64,000 bases of DNA from Flavobacterium aquiphilum (GCF_027111335.1 NZ_CP114288.1:2294001-2358000), one strand, 5' to 3'; counted from the stretch's first letter, positions 18,378 through 28,433 are shown. Translations and numbers: made by a program. Notes: generated from the letters alone by a model not told the origin.

Positions 18378-19403
18378 ATGAAGTCCTCAATCCCAATATC
18401 TTTATTAGAGTTAGCTATTATCACGCAGGAAAGCAATGCGGCGGAAACGATGCAAAAAACAAAAGAATTGGCTCAACTGGCCGACGATTTGGGTTATAAA
18501 CGAATCTGGCTGGCCGAACATCATAATATGGCTCATGTTGCGAGTACGGCAACGGTCGTGTTGATTGGTTATATTGCAAGTCAGACGCAGAATATTAGGG
18601 TTGGTTCAGGCGGAATTATGCTGCCGAATCATTCTCCGTTGATTATTGCTGAGCAGTTTGGGACATTGGGAATCTTATACCCGGAGAGGATTGACCTTGG
18701 TTTGGGACGGGCTCCCGGAACCGATACGCAAACTGCGCAGGCAATCAGACCTGATTTTTTTGAAGAATCACAACGATTTCCAAAGAATGTAAAGGCTTTA
18801 CAAGATTATTTTTCGGAAGCGAATGCTGAATCAAAAGTGCGTGCTTTTCCGGCCGAAGGAGTCAATGTTCCTATTTGGATTTTAGGGTCGAGTATGGATA
18901 GTGCATCATTGGCTGCTGCTTATGGATTGCCGTATGCTTTTGCGGGGCATTTTGCGCCAAGACAAATGATTCAGGCATTTGAGTTTTACAGAGAGAATTT
19001 TAAACCATCAATTTATTTGGACAAACCCAAAACGTTAGCGTGCGTGAATGTGATTGCCGCCGATACAGATAATGAAGCCGAAATTTTATCGACGAGCTTG
19101 TATCAAATGTTTCAGAATTTGGTTCAAAATACCAGAAAACCATTGCAGCCACCTGTGGATTCTTTGTCAGATTTGATGAATGATATGAGCGAAGAATCCC
19201 GTTTTCATGTTAATCAGATGACTGCGGGTTCCTTCATAGGCAGCAGGGAAACATTGACTAAGGAATTAAAAGAATTCATCAAGTATTCCCGTGTGGATGA
19301 ATTGATGATTTCCAGTCCAATTTTTAATCATCAGGATAAATTAAAGAACTTACGGATAGTTAAAAAGGTTATTGATACCATAAATGAACCGGAAACGGTA
19401 TAA
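18378..19403 (+). CDS. Luciferase-like (LLM) flavin-dependent oxidoreductase
   Basis: The 341-aa protein is a single-component-type LLM monooxygenase homologue of the YhbW/MsnO8 group. Markers are LGYKRIWLAEHHNM, IRVGSGGIMLPNHSPL, PERIDLGLGRAPGTD and PIWILGSSMDSASLAAAYGLPYAFA. It probably uses FMNH2 and oxygen on an unknown substrate. The ATG at 18378 is chosen over the TTG at 18357 because the -7 box TAATTTTG at 18352-18359 overlaps that TTG; this gives a leader of about 13 bases. Confidence 0.88.
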   Translation: MKSSIPISLLELAIITQESNAAETMQKTKELAQLADDLGYKRIWLAEHHNMAHVASTATVVLIGYIASQTQNIRVGSGGIMLPNHSPLIIAEQFGTLGILYPERIDLGLGRAPGTDTQTAQAIRPDFFEESQRFPKNVKALQDYFSEANAESKVRAFPAEGVNVPIWILGSSMDSASLAAAYGLPYAFAGHFAPRQMIQAFEFYRENFKPSIYLDKPKTLACVNVIAADTDNEAEILSTSLYQMFQNLVQNTRKPLQPPVDSLSDLMNDMSEESRFHVNQMTAGSFIGSRETLTKELKEFIKYSRVDELMISSPIFNHQDKLKNLRIVKKVIDTINEPETV

Positions 19404-19462
19404 TTTTTTACAAAACTCGTATCAATAGTTGTAGTTTTGTATTCCAAATTTTAGACAAAAAA

Positions 19463-21217
19463 ATGAAGATATTATACACTTATATTAAAGAACACAAACC
19501 TTTATTGTTTTTAGCCTTGTTTTTGGCAGCTATCAATCAGTGTTTTTCGTTGTGTGACTCCATCATCATTGGTAAATTATTGAATCAATGCGGTGTTGGT
19601 GTTGCCAGTTTCCATAACAATTTCGGGCTTTTTACCAAAGCTGTTTTGGGTTGGTTGGTCTTATCATTAGGAGCTTCCATGATGTCAAGGATTGCTAAAA
19701 ACTTCCAGGATTATTTTACTAATATTATCATTCAGCGAACTGGCGCGAAAATGTACACGGACGGAATCAAAAAGGCTTTGGAATTGCCTTTTCAGGATTT
19801 TGAGGATCAACGAAGTGGGGAAACATTAGGGAAACTCCAAAAAGTAAAAATAGATTGCGAAAAGTTTATTACGTTGTCTATTTCGTTAGTTTTTCAAACG
19901 CTGATCGGGATTGTATTCGTGATGGGATACGCGATTAATATTCACTGGCTTTTGGGGCCAATTTTTTTGGCTACTGTTCCTGTTATTGCTTTTATCAGTT
20001 CTTTTTTAGGTAAAAAGATCAAGAAAGTTTCAAGAGAAATTCTTGGAGAAACTACAGCTCTGGCAGGTGCTACAACCGAATCGCTACGTAATATCGAATT
20101 GGTAAAAAGTCTAGGACTAACAGACCAGGAAGTGAATCGTTTGAACAGTACAACAATAAAAATATTAGGATTGGAATTGAAGAAAGTCCGTTTTATTCGT
20201 TCGTTGAGTTTTGTTCAGGGGACAACGGTTCATTTTATGCGAACCAGTTTGGTTTTTGCGCTGTACATGTTTATTTTTCAAGGAATTATTAAGCCGGGAG
20301 ATTTGATCACGCTGATGTTTTTCTCTTTCTTTTTGTTTAATCCACTTCAGGAGCTTGGAAATGTGATTGCGACCTATAATGAAACAAAAGCTTCTATGGA
20401 TAATTTTGGCGAATTGATGAATTCCAAAAGTGAAGAGAAACCAGTGCATCCAAAAACAATTGGTCTTATCGACAATTTGAAGTTTTCGAATATTTCGTTC
20501 AAACATCAAACCGCGACTTCGCATGCTGTAAAGGACATTTCTTTTGAAGCTAAAGCGGGCGAGACTATTGCTTTTGTGGGACCTTCGGGAAGCGGTAAAA
20601 CGACTTTGGTTAAAATGCTGGTAGGTTTATACACCCCTGAGGAAGGTGCTATTTTTTATAATGAAACAAATGTCAAAGACATAGACTTAACAGAGCTGCG
20701 TCAACAATTAGGTTTTGTGACTCAAGATGCTCAACTGTTTTCGGGGACGATAAAAGATAATTTGCTGTTTGTAAAACCTGATGCAACAGATGAAGAGATA
20801 AATGATGTTTTGCAAAAATCGGCTTGTCAAAATTTATTGGCCCGTGCCGAAAAAGGTTTGGATACAACCATAGGAGAAGGCGGAATTAAAGTGTCGGGTG
20901 GTGAAAAACAGCGCTTGTCGATAGCTAGAGCATTGTTGAGAAATCCGAGATTGCTGTTGTTTGACGAAGCTACTTCAGCACTTGATTCCATCACCGAAGA
21001 AGAAATCACCAAAACCATCAAAAGCATTTCTTCTAAACAAGACCAAATTACAGTATTGATTGCACATCGTCTGTCAACTATTATGCATGCTGACCGAATT
21101 TATGTTTTGGAGCAGGGAGCTATTATCGAGCAAGGAAGACATTTTGATTTACTTGATGAAAAAGGGCTTTATTATGCGATGTGGAGACAGCAGATAGGGG
21201 AGAGAAAATTGGTGTAA
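19463..21217 (+). CDS. ABC exporter, fused membrane and ATPase domains
   Basis: The 584-aa half-transporter has an N-terminal six-helix ABC membrane domain (about residues 1-310) and a C-terminal ATPase. The ATPase shows Walker A GPSGSGKTT near residue 372, Q-loop FVTQDAQLF, signature VSGGEKQR, Walker B LLLFDEATSALD and the H-loop IAHRLST. It is of the MdlB/MsbA type and works as a dimer in the inner membrane. The substrate cannot be told. It follows the luciferase-like gene by 59 bp on the same strand and may share its transcript. Confidence 0.9.
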   Translation: MKILYTYIKEHKPLLFLALFLAAINQCFSLCDSIIIGKLLNQCGVGVASFHNNFGLFTKAVLGWLVLSLGASMMSRIAKNFQDYFTNIIIQRTGAKMYTDGIKKALELPFQDFEDQRSGETLGKLQKVKIDCEKFITLSISLVFQTLIGIVFVMGYAINIHWLLGPIFLATVPVIAFISSFLGKKIKKVSREILGETTALAGATTESLRNIELVKSLGLTDQEVNRLNSTTIKILGLELKKVRFIRSLSFVQGTTVHFMRTSLVFALYMFIFQGIIKPGDLITLMFFSFFLFNPLQELGNVIATYNETKASMDNFGELMNSKSEEKPVHPKTIGLIDNLKFSNISFKHQTATSHAVKDISFEAKAGETIAFVGPSGSGKTTLVKMLVGLYTPEEGAIFYNETNVKDIDLTELRQQLGFVTQDAQLFSGTIKDNLLFVKPDATDEEINDVLQKSACQNLLARAEKGLDTTIGEGGIKVSGGEKQRLSIARALLRNPRLLLFDEATSALDSITEEEITKTIKSISSKQDQITVLIAHRLSTIMHADRIYVLEQGAIIEQGRHFDLLDEKGLYYAMWRQQIGERKLV

Positions 21218-21229
21218 ATATTGAAATAA

Positions 21230-21502
21230 ATATATAGACCCGACAGGTTTTAAAAACATAAGTGTTCGGAAGACCTTAAAAACTTGTCGTTAAACAACCT
21301 ACTAATCTCAAAGTATGTCATTCCGAGGAACGAGGAATCTCCGCAAGTAATTCCGCAATCAAAATCCCCAATCTTTGTCGAGCTTCTAACGGAGATTCCT
21401 CCTGCGTCGGAATGACAATATTACGTAAAATAGGGTGTTTCTTGTCGTATTCAACTCTTTCGAACACTTGTGTTTTTAAAACCTGTCGGGTCTCTATTTT
21501 TT
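21230..21502. repeat. Nested inverted repeats
   Basis: Outer arms of about 40 bp sit at 21234-21275 and 21461-21502; both contain GACCCGACAGGTTTTAAAAAC on one strand. Inner arms at about 21319-21343 and 21390-21418 have the form CATTCCGAGGAACGAGG and CCTCCTGCGTCGGAATG, a repeat type seen in many bacterial genomes. The structure ends the ABC transporter transcript and the 51-aa gene. Confidence 0.7.
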
Positions 21503-21514
21503 GATTTTTTCCAG

Positions 21515-21670
21515 TTAAAAGTTTTTCTTTTTTATTTCCTCCAAAAGATTTTCCGGAATAGGCCTGCATTTGCAATTTTTTTCGTGTTCCAAATGCCATT
21601 CGATTCTTTGTTGTAAACTTGGGTTTTTAGGCATTTTATTTTCCAAATGCCATTCTCGATTTATTTTCAT
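21515..21670 (-). CDS. Conserved-looking 51-aa protein with EWHLE duplication
   Basis: Translation from ATG at 21670 gives a 51-residue basic protein ending KKKNF. It has a duplicated EWHLE motif at residues 6-10 and 24-28, a central PSLQQRI segment, and a CKCRPIP motif near residues 33-39. The Trp/His/Cys-rich pattern and regular spacing look selected and not random, and I believe similar short proteins occur in related genomes, but no family name is known to me. A longer overlapping frame exists but is made of repeat DNA. A Cys/His metal-binding role is possible but unproven. Confidence 0.6.
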   Translation of the reverse strand: MKINREWHLENKMPKNPSLQQRIEWHLEHEKNCKCRPIPENLLEEIKKKNF

Positions 21671-21705
21671 AACAATTTTGATAGGTGTTTGCTAAATGTA
21701 TTCCA

Positions 21706-22575
21706 TTATTTTTTGCCTGTTATTTTTTTGAATAGGGTAATAATTCCTAAAACGATGAAACCAATTATAAGCCCAATGCTGAATTCTTTTATAAATGAGG
21801 GCAATATGGGGAATAAATGATGTAAAAACGCATTGTTATGTACAAATATACCTCCTGCTACCATAAGCAGAGCGATTGTGCCAAGAACCGCCAAACTTTT
21901 AATCACTTTGGGTAGCGCTTGGACAAGAATGTTTCCAATTGTTCTTGTTATTCCAGGTTTGTTTTTACTCAATTTGATAAGTGAAATACCGAGTTCGTCC
22001 ATTCTCACGATTAGAGCCACAATGCCATAGACTCCTATTGTCGCAATAACTGCAACTATCGAAACAACGACGATTTGGTTTTGAATGGGTTTTCCTATTA
22101 CCGTGCTCATCGCTATGATTACAATTTCGACGGAGAGAATAAAATCAGTGAATATGGCCGATTTTATTTTTTCTTTTTCAAGTTCCAAAATTTGAGATTC
22201 AGATATAGTTTCAGGAATGTTTTCGGGTTTTGGGTGATGGTGAGGAAAAAAGTATTCGTATATTTTTTCGGCACCTTCATAGGCTAGAAAAAGTCCCCCA
22301 AGCACCAATATTATTTTGATTGCCAAAGGGAAAAAAGCACTCAGCAGAAAGGCGATAGGTAATATAATCAGTTTATTGATAAATGAACCTTTTCCGATTG
22401 CCCATAAAACGGGAAGTTCTCTGGAAGATACAAATCCGGATGCTTTTTCGGCATTAACCGCCAAATCGTCTCCTAATATTCCGGCTGTTTTTTTTGTTGC
22501 GATTTTACTCATTGCAGCCACATCGTCCATAATGGCCGCGATATCATCCAATAGTGCGAAAAAACCTGATGTCAT
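21706..22575 (-). CDS. DUF808 family membrane protein (YedI-like)
   Basis: The 289-aa protein matches DUF808: the N-terminal ASGFF-type opening (MTSGFFALLDDIAAIMDDVAAMSK), AGILGDDLAVNAEKASGF, and later the block PLAIKIILVLGGLFLAYEGAEK. Four or five transmembrane helices follow between residues 60 and 285. Family members are inner-membrane proteins of unknown function. The gene stands alone; the 51-aa gene lies 35 bp downstream on the same strand and may be cotranscribed. Confidence 0.9.
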   Translation of the reverse strand: MTSGFFALLDDIAAIMDDVAAMSKIATKKTAGILGDDLAVNAEKASGFVSSRELPVLWAIGKGSFINKLIILPIAFLLSAFFPLAIKIILVLGGLFLAYEGAEKIYEYFFPHHHPKPENIPETISESQILELEKEKIKSAIFTDFILSVEIVIIAMSTVIGKPIQNQIVVVSIVAVIATIGVYGIVALIVRMDELGISLIKLSKNKPGITRTIGNILVQALPKVIKSLAVLGTIALLMVAGGIFVHNNAFLHHLFPILPSFIKEFSIGLIIGFIVLGIITLFKKITGKK

Positions 22576-22652
22576 TATTCTTTTAAGTATTTATTGATGC
22601 TAAACTACTACTTTTTGGCTGAATTTATTTCTGAAATACTAGATTACTTGGA

Positions 22653-22755
22653 TAGCCCCGATGGAAACGACATCCTGTGGCCCTGGGGTTCAGGGGCACA
22701 GATACAGTGAACAGCGGGACTGAAACTATTATGAAAACTATTGTTGTGCTCCTAA
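22653..22755 (+). repeat. Dispersed palindromic repeat, family A copy 4
   Basis: The copy starts TAGCCCCGATGGAAACGACATCC and ends TTGTGCTCC. The central hairpin is CCTGTGGCCCTGGGG/TTCAGGGGCACAG, followed by CAGCGGGACTGAAAC. It lies between the DUF808 gene and guaC. Confidence 0.75.
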
Positions 22756-22786
22756 AAAAATAAAAACACCAGCTTTTCAGCCAGTG
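22754..22786 (-). terminator. Intrinsic terminator of guaC
   Basis: On the minus strand CACTGGCT-GAAA-AGCTGGTG forms an 8-bp stem with a GAAA tetraloop (two wobble pairs), followed by a T-run. It starts 11 bp after the guaC stop. Confidence 0.75.
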
Positions 22787-22796
22787 TTTCGTATGA

Positions 22797-23837
22797 TTAT
22801 TTGTTGAAAATAACATTCTCCTGTTCGAGTACCCGAATAAAGGTGGTTCTTTTGGTTAGTTCTTTCAATTTGGAAGCGCCTACATAGGTGCAAGTGCTTC
22901 TCAAGCCGCCGAGAATATCTTTTAAAGTGTCGATAACCGCTCCTTTGTAAGGAACCTGAACCGTTTTTCCTTCGCTGGCTCTGTATTCGGCGACACCGCC
23001 AACATGTTTGTTCATTGCCGTTTCTGAACTCATTCCGTAGAATTTTTTATATTTTTCACCATTAATTTCAACCATTTCGCCACCGCTTTCATTATGGCCT
23101 GCAAGCATTCCGCCTAGCATGACAAAGTCGGCTCCGGCACCAAAGGCTTTGGCAACATCGCCAGGAGTGACACAACCGCCATCACTTATGATATGACCTC
23201 CCAAACCGTGAGCGGCATCGGCACATTCAATTATGGCTGAAAGTTGGGGATAACCAACACCCGTTTTTACCCTTGTTGTACAAACCGATCCGGGACCGAT
23301 TCCCACTTTTATAATATCGGCACCAGCCAACAGTAATTCTTCGACCATTTCGCCAGTAACGACATTTCCGGCAATAATTACTTTATCAGGATATTGATTG
23401 CGTGCTTTTTTGACAAAACTTACAAAGTGTTCTGAATAGCCATTGGCCACATCAATGCAAATGAATTTTAATTGAGGGTATTGTCCAAATATTTCTCCAA
23501 TCTTTTTGAAATCATCTTTTCCCGTACCAGAACTTACTGCAATATATTCCTGAATATTTCCGGGAGCTTTTTTCATGAATTTGTCCCATTCTTCCAAAGA
23601 ATAATGTTTGTGGATGGCTGTAAAAAGTTTTTCTTTGGCGAGTTCCAATGCCATTTCAAATGTCCCCACTGTGTCCATATTGGCACCCATGATAGGAACT
23701 CCTGACCAAATGGAAGAACTGTGTAAAAATTTATATTCCCTTTCCAATGAAACTTGCGATCGGCTCTTTAAAGTGGAGCGTTTGGGTCTAATCATTACAT
23801 CTTTAAATCCTAATTTAAGTTCGGTTTCTATTCTCAT
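22797..23837 (-). CDS. guaC: GMP reductase
   Basis: The 346-aa TIM-barrel enzyme converts GMP to IMP with NADPH in purine salvage. The catalytic loop [17 protein letters not shown] holds the active-site Cys, and other IMPDH/GMPR landmarks are [40 protein letters not shown] and FYGMSS. There is no CBS-domain insertion, which separates GMP reductase from IMP dehydrogenase. Length is that of the eukaryotic/E. coli GuaC type. It appears to be transcribed alone. Confidence 0.93.
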   Translation of the reverse strand: MRIETELKLGFKDVMIRPKRSTLKSRSQVSLEREYKFLHSSSIWSGVPIMGANMDTVGTFEMALELAKEKLFTAIHKHYSLEEWDKFMKKAPGNIQEYIAVSSGTGKDDFKKIGEIFGQYPQLKFICIDVANGYSEHFVSFVKKARNQYPDKVIIAGNVVTGEMVEELLLAGADIIKVGIGPGSVCTTRVKTGVGYPQLSAIIECADAAHGLGGHIISDGGCVTPGDVAKAFGAGADFVMLGGMLAGHNESGGEMVEINGEKYKKFYGMSSETAMNKHVGGVAEYRASEGKTVQVPYKGAVIDTLKDILGGLRSTCTYVGASKLKELTKRTTFIRVLEQENVIFNK

Positions 23838-23993
23838 GATGCTAAAAATATGGTTACCTACAAATTTATTGTTTTTAAGAATTAAAAGAGATGTAAATCA
23901 GAGGTAAAAGTGTAAATAGTTATGAACTGTAAATTGTTTGTAATGCTGTTTAATGCCAAACGAATATTTGATTTGAAGTAAGTTTGTTCCGAG

Positions 23994-24668
23994 TTATCTG
24001 TGGGCTATAATTTCATCTGGTTGTAAGATCTGGATTAAATCCAAAGGATGATGCAACACATGTTTTGCACCCTGTGCAATCAATTCATCTTCCGGGCGGT
24101 ATCCCCATGACACACCCACTGCATGCATGTTGGCATTGGTAGCCGTTTGCATATCAATACCGGAATCGCCAACGAAAATGATTTCTTCGGTTTTCAATCC
24201 TAGCTTTTTGCTGATTTCAATAGCCTCGGATGGATTTGGTTTTTTTAATGCTTCGACAGTCAATCCAACTATTGGATCAAAACAATCGGGAAACAATTCA
24301 TTGGTGATTTTCTTAGTAAGTTCATCCGATTTATTCGAAAAGACACTTAGTTTTATATTGTTTGAAACCAAGTAATCCAATAATTCGTTAATTCCGTCGT
24401 AAGGTTTGGTTTTACGGGTGCAGTTAGTGCTATATTCTTCAATCATCAATTGGTAGCAATGATCGATATGCTTGTCGTCATTATGGGGTGAAGGCAATGA
24501 TTTACTTACCAAATTTCGGAGACCGCTCCCAATGAAATATTGATAGGTTTCGTAACTGTGAGTAGGGTAGTTGAGGTTTTGGAGAATACTGTTCATTGCA
24601 TCTGCAATGTCTTCAAGTGAATTAACTAGTGTTCCGTCTAAATCAAAAATAATTCCTTTAAATTTCAT
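23994..24668 (-). CDS. HAD hydrolase, phosphoglycolate phosphatase-like
   Basis: The 224-aa protein is a HAD subfamily IA phosphatase. Motif I is DLDGTLVNS at residues 9-17, motif II lies in KLSVFSNKSDE, motif III is the Lys in KKPNPSEAI, and motif IV is FVGDSGIDMQTA. The helical cap is between residues 18 and 80. The Gph-like overall pattern suggests 2-phosphoglycolate or a similar small phosphoester as substrate, but the specificity is not certain. It is a single gene in its context. Confidence 0.88.
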   Translation of the reverse strand: MKFKGIIFDLDGTLVNSLEDIADAMNSILQNLNYPTHSYETYQYFIGSGLRNLVSKSLPSPHNDDKHIDHCYQLMIEEYSTNCTRKTKPYDGINELLDYLVSNNIKLSVFSNKSDELTKKITNELFPDCFDPIVGLTVEALKKPNPSEAIEISKKLGLKTEEIIFVGDSGIDMQTATNANMHAVGVSWGYRPEDELIAQGAKHVLHHPLDLIQILQPDEIIAHR

Positions 24669-24728
24669 TCGTTATATTTTATATCAATCGTAAGTATAAC
24701 TGTTCCGATTGTAATTTTTTGATTGGTT

Positions 24729-25328
24729 TTAAATAGTTTCAATTACATTTTCGTGTAATCTTCTGGATTTTGGTGTTGTTTCAATTCGGTTGAAATCATC
24801 TTCCGAAGCGTAACCTACAGCCATTGCAAATAGCGGTTTGTATGCCGACATGTTTAGGATAGCTTTGTATTTATCAGATTCTATCCCTTCCATCGCTGTC
24901 GAGTCCAAGCCCAATGCAACGCTTGCTGTCAAAGCAACTCCCAGAGAGATATAAACTTGTTGGGATAGCCATGTTTTTAAATCGGCTTCCGGTTTACTTG
25001 CTTTGATTTGGTTGTACCAATTCCTTCTGGCTTCTGGTAATTCATTGTCCACCACTTCTTGAAAAGCATCCAAATCATCGGCAACACTAAATACGACTAA
25101 CAGTTTAGCCTGATTTACTTTTTCTTCATTGTGCATAGAAACCGAAGCCAGTTTTGTTTTAACTTCCTGATTTTGCACAAATGTAAATTTCCAAGGCTGG
25201 ATATTTATGGAAGAAGGGGAGAGACGCAAAATTTCTTTTAAGGCCTCGATTTTTTCCTGTGGTATTTCTTTGTGCGCGTTGTATTTTTTCGCAGTATATC
25301 TTTTTTGTATTAATTCTAAAATATTCAT
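24729..25328 (-). CDS. NAD(P)H-dependent nitroreductase (NfsB-like)
   Basis: The 199-aa protein is an FMN-binding nitroreductase. It shows the N-terminal KRYTAKKYN segment contacting FMN phosphate, LRLSPSSINIQPWKF, and the C-terminal LGLDSTAMEGIESDKYKAIL. It resembles NfsB/dihydropteridine reductases and is cytoplasmic. The ATG at 25328 is used: 23 extra in-frame codons upstream do not fit the family. Of the 303-bp gap upstream, only a terminator hairpin near 25540 is recognisable. Confidence 0.88.
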   Translation of the reverse strand: MNILELIQKRYTAKKYNAHKEIPQEKIEALKEILRLSPSSINIQPWKFTFVQNQEVKTKLASVSMHNEEKVNQAKLLVVFSVADDLDAFQEVVDNELPEARRNWYNQIKASKPEADLKTWLSQQVYISLGVALTASVALGLDSTAMEGIESDKYKAILNMSAYKPLFAMAVGYASEDDFNRIETTPKSRRLHENVIETI

Positions 25329-25539
25329 GGTGTTGTTTTTAATGCTTTGTCTATTGATTGGCAAAGTTAAGCAATAAAAGTCTGTTGTCTCTCGCAAGAA
25401 TTTAGATTGTGAGTTTATATTCCCTGCTCAAATCCATATCGTATTGCCGATCAAACTCGTTCTTCTATGTTCGTTTGAGATTTAGATTCTTTAGATAATA
25501 CATGTTTACAAAGATTGACTTTTTCTTTATAAATGTAAA

Positions 25540-25569
25540 AAAGCTACAAAATTATTTTCTTGTAGCTTT
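25540..25569. terminator. Hairpin terminator of the truncated haemoglobin gene
   Basis: AAAGCTACAA and TTGTAGCTTT are perfect 10-base complements around an AT-rich loop, with an A-run on the left that reads as T-run on the minus strand. It lies about 60 bp beyond the globin stop codon. Confidence 0.75.
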
Positions 25570-25631
25570 CTTATTTTGTGCAATTACTTGCCGTTGTGGG
25601 TGTCGATTGTGGAGGTTTGAGCATAATGATA

Positions 25632-26021
25632 TTATACCCCAATCATTTGGTCTTTTAATGAATAAATGATAGCCAGAACATCTTTTTTTGATTGCTCGTC
25701 AATGTTCTTTTTGCTAAGAACAGACATAATATCGTCCATCACACACAAGTATTCTCCTTGACTAATATTCATTCCAACATGGGCCGAGTGCATATCTTTA
25801 CCTGAGTACTGTTGAGGACCTCCACTACCCATGACAAAAAACTCTATCACATGCTTTCTAATTTCCGCTAAATGTTCTGGGTCATCTTTTAGAGGAAGAA
25901 ATCTTGCTTTAATGTCAGGGTTGACCATATGGGCTTCTATAACTTCGGTTGCAATGGCAGTTATTCCCTCTGTACCACCCAGACGTTCGTAAAGACTTTT
26001 TTCGTTTGCATTATTTTCCAT
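25632..26021 (-). CDS. Group 1 truncated haemoglobin
   Basis: The 129-aa protein is a 2-on-2 globin. YERLGGTEGITAIATEVIEAHMVNP covers helices A-B, FFVMGSGGPQQYSGKDMHSAHVGMNIS covers the E/F region with the proximal His in SAHVGM, and the GGPQQYSG loop is typical of group I. It binds haem and may handle oxygen or nitric oxide. The ATG is the natural start. It is a single gene with its own terminator at 25540. Confidence 0.9.
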   Translation of the reverse strand: MENNANEKSLYERLGGTEGITAIATEVIEAHMVNPDIKARFLPLKDDPEHLAEIRKHVIEFFVMGSGGPQQYSGKDMHSAHVGMNISQGEYLCVMDDIMSVLSKKNIDEQSKKDVLAIIYSLKDQMIGV

Positions 26022-26322
26022 TTTGATTAAGTTTTTAAATATGGTTATTATTAATTTAAGTTACTTTCAAAAATTTTATTGGAGCACAATGACTTAAATA
26101 GGATAAAATGTAATTTGTTTTTATGGTATTTATTCTCTTGGAGGATAAATTACATGAAATAAACAAATCCGAATAGGTGTGGGGACAATTTGTAGAAATT
26201 GGGGGGATGAAGCGAAAAAATAAAATGTAAAATACTGTTTATTAATTCTTTATAAATTTAATAAAAAAATGAATACGAGTTGTTTAAAAGAATATTAATT
26301 ACTCCCATTTTGAATTTACCTT
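26022..26322. other. AT-rich intergenic region, nothing recognised
   Basis: About 300 bp between the globin gene and the small duplicated-motif gene. It presumably holds the globin promoter, but I could not fix a -7 box with confidence, and no hairpin or reading frame stands out. Confidence 0.4.
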
Positions 26323-26574
26323 TTACTCAGCGTGTCCTGTAGCATCAGTTGATTTGGAAGGGCGGAAATCTAAGGTCCATATTAGATAATCTTTTAGAAA
26401 AATTATAAGATCATATACCAAATCATAAAGTGATGCAAAAACAGTAATCAAGATGTTTATCAGACCTAATTTTTTAATTTTCAATAGTATTTTTATAATA
26501 GTTTTTAAAATGAAAACTATCGAATCATAAACCACGTCATAAATTGAAGCGAAAAAATTAATTAAGATTTTCAT
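26323..26574 (-). CDS. Small hydrophobic protein with internally duplicated motif
   Basis: From ATG at 26574 the frame gives 83 aa. Residues 3-17 (ILINFFASIYDVVYD) and 41-55 (ILITVFASLYDLVYD) are near-copies, and the underlying DNA is also duplicated. Between them is a basic KTIIKILLKIKK stretch. The protein is strongly hydrophobic and probably membrane-associated, with a hydrophilic tail ending TDATGHAE. The frame can be extended upstream to 26652, but those residues are Lys/Asn-rich and not convincing. I do not recognise a family. A membrane-active peptide or toxin is a possibility only. Confidence 0.5.
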   Translation of the reverse strand: MKILINFFASIYDVVYDSIVFILKTIIKILLKIKKLGLINILITVFASLYDLVYDLIIFLKDYLIWTLDFRPSKSTDATGHAE

Positions 26575-28308
26575 CGGTGGGCTATTTTTTTTTATGGAAC
26601 TTTTACAATTGGAGCGGTTTTCCTTGGTTTTTTTGTTAATGAAAACAGCCAAAAAGTTCTTTCTTTTTTAAATTATTTGAAAGACAATCTGTTACCTTTT
26701 ACAGGTTATTTTAGTTCTCAAAAACCAGTACAAAAATAGCTGAAATTTATTAAAAAGCCGACAAAATACAATTATTTTATTATAATGTAGGAAAAAGATT
26801 TGTTTTAAAAGAGGGCTTTAATTGAGCAATACTGATAGCATCGATTTGCTACAAATCTAAAGGTTGCAAACGAGCAGGCAGACAAGGGGTATTCGCAACG
26901 CGACCAGAAAGAACGTCTGCGCAAATACTGTGAAGCAAATTCTATTCAGGTTCGTAAAGTGATTTTTGAAGATCATTCCGCAAAAACTTTTATCCGGCCG
27001 TCATGGAAAAAATTCCTGGCTGAATTACGGGCACGCAAAGGGCATTCTGATTTGGTACTCTTTACCAAATGGGACAGGTTTAGCAGAAATGCCGGTGATG
27101 CCTATCAGATGATAAGCACCTTGCGCAAACTTGGTGTGGAGCCGCAAGGCATAGAACAGCCATTAGATCTGTCTATTCCAGAAAACAAAATGATGCTTGC
27201 CTTTTATCTGGCAGCACCTGAAGTGGAAAATGACCGCAGGGCATTGAATGTTTTCCATGGAATGCGCAGGGCAAAAAAAGAGAGCCGCGTTATGGGGCGT
27301 CCTCCTTTAGGTTACGTCAATAAAATTTCAGAAACAGGCAAAAAGTATATTGCCATTAATGAAGACCAGGCAAACATTATGCGATGGGTATTTAATGAAA
27401 TATCAAAAGGGCAGTTAAATACAGAACAGATTTGGAAATTAGCAAATCAAAAAGGGCTTGGCTGCAGTAAGAATGCTTTTTGGATGGCTTTACGTAATCC
27501 TATTTATTATGGAAAAGTATTCATAGCAAAATATAAAGATGAAGAAAGCCAATTAGCCCAGGGACAGCATGAGCCTTTAATTTCGGAATTATTATTCTAC
27601 GATGTACAGGATATACTGGAAGGGCGCAAAAAAAAGAGAAGAACTACTGTAACGGTAGATCCTGCATTGCTGCTGCGCGGATATTTATTATGTCCTAAAT
27701 GCGGCAAGCTGCTAACTGGCAGTGCGTCTAAAGGCCGTTATAAATATTACCATTATTACCACTGCCGATTAGGCTGTACATTCCGTGAGAAAGCGCCAGT
27801 AGTAAACGACAGAATTGCGGAAGAAATAAAAAAATATGTTAGACCGCTTTCTTTTTTAGAACTGCACAAACAAACTATAATATCTGTTTTTAAAAATAAA
27901 ACAAAACATCAGCGAAGTGATGCGAATCAATTGAAGGCTGAACTTGACCAAACAAATATAAGATTGACAAGGGCAAGAAATCTTCTTATTGCAGGGGATT
28001 TAGACCCCGATGATTACCGCAAGATAAAAATAGAATCAGAAGAAAAAATAAACAGGCTTGAAATCCAACTAACTACTGAAAGCACCAGCATGACAAGCGT
28101 TGAGCCTCTGTTGAATAAGGCTTTTAGTAATATCTCACAACTCGCAGCGCTCTATGAAGAAGGCAATACTATTAGGAAAAGAAAGATCGTAGGTTTGATT
28201 TTTCCTGAAAAACTCACTTTTGAAAAAAATGAAGTTCGAACCACTAGAATTAATGAAGGATTAAGGCTTATGCTCTTATTTTACAATGACTTGGACGATA
28301 TAAAAAAA

Positions 28309-28339
28309 GGGACAAATCAGAAAAAATCTGACTTGTCCC
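28309..28339 (-). terminator. Intrinsic terminator of the tRNA operon
   Basis: GGGACAAATCAGA pairs with TCTGACTTGTCCC (12 of 13), followed on the minus strand by TTTTTTTA. It lies 7 bp beyond tRNA-Arg and is embedded in the tail of the recombinase frame. Confidence 0.85.
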
Positions 28340-28345
28340 ACAAGG

Positions 28346-28419
<74 letters not shown>

Positions 28420-28433
28420 ATTATTTCAATTTG

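Noticed and set aside
21318..21599. 93-aa minus-strand frame
   Set aside because: It is built of the nested inverted repeats and overlaps the better 51-aa frame in another register.
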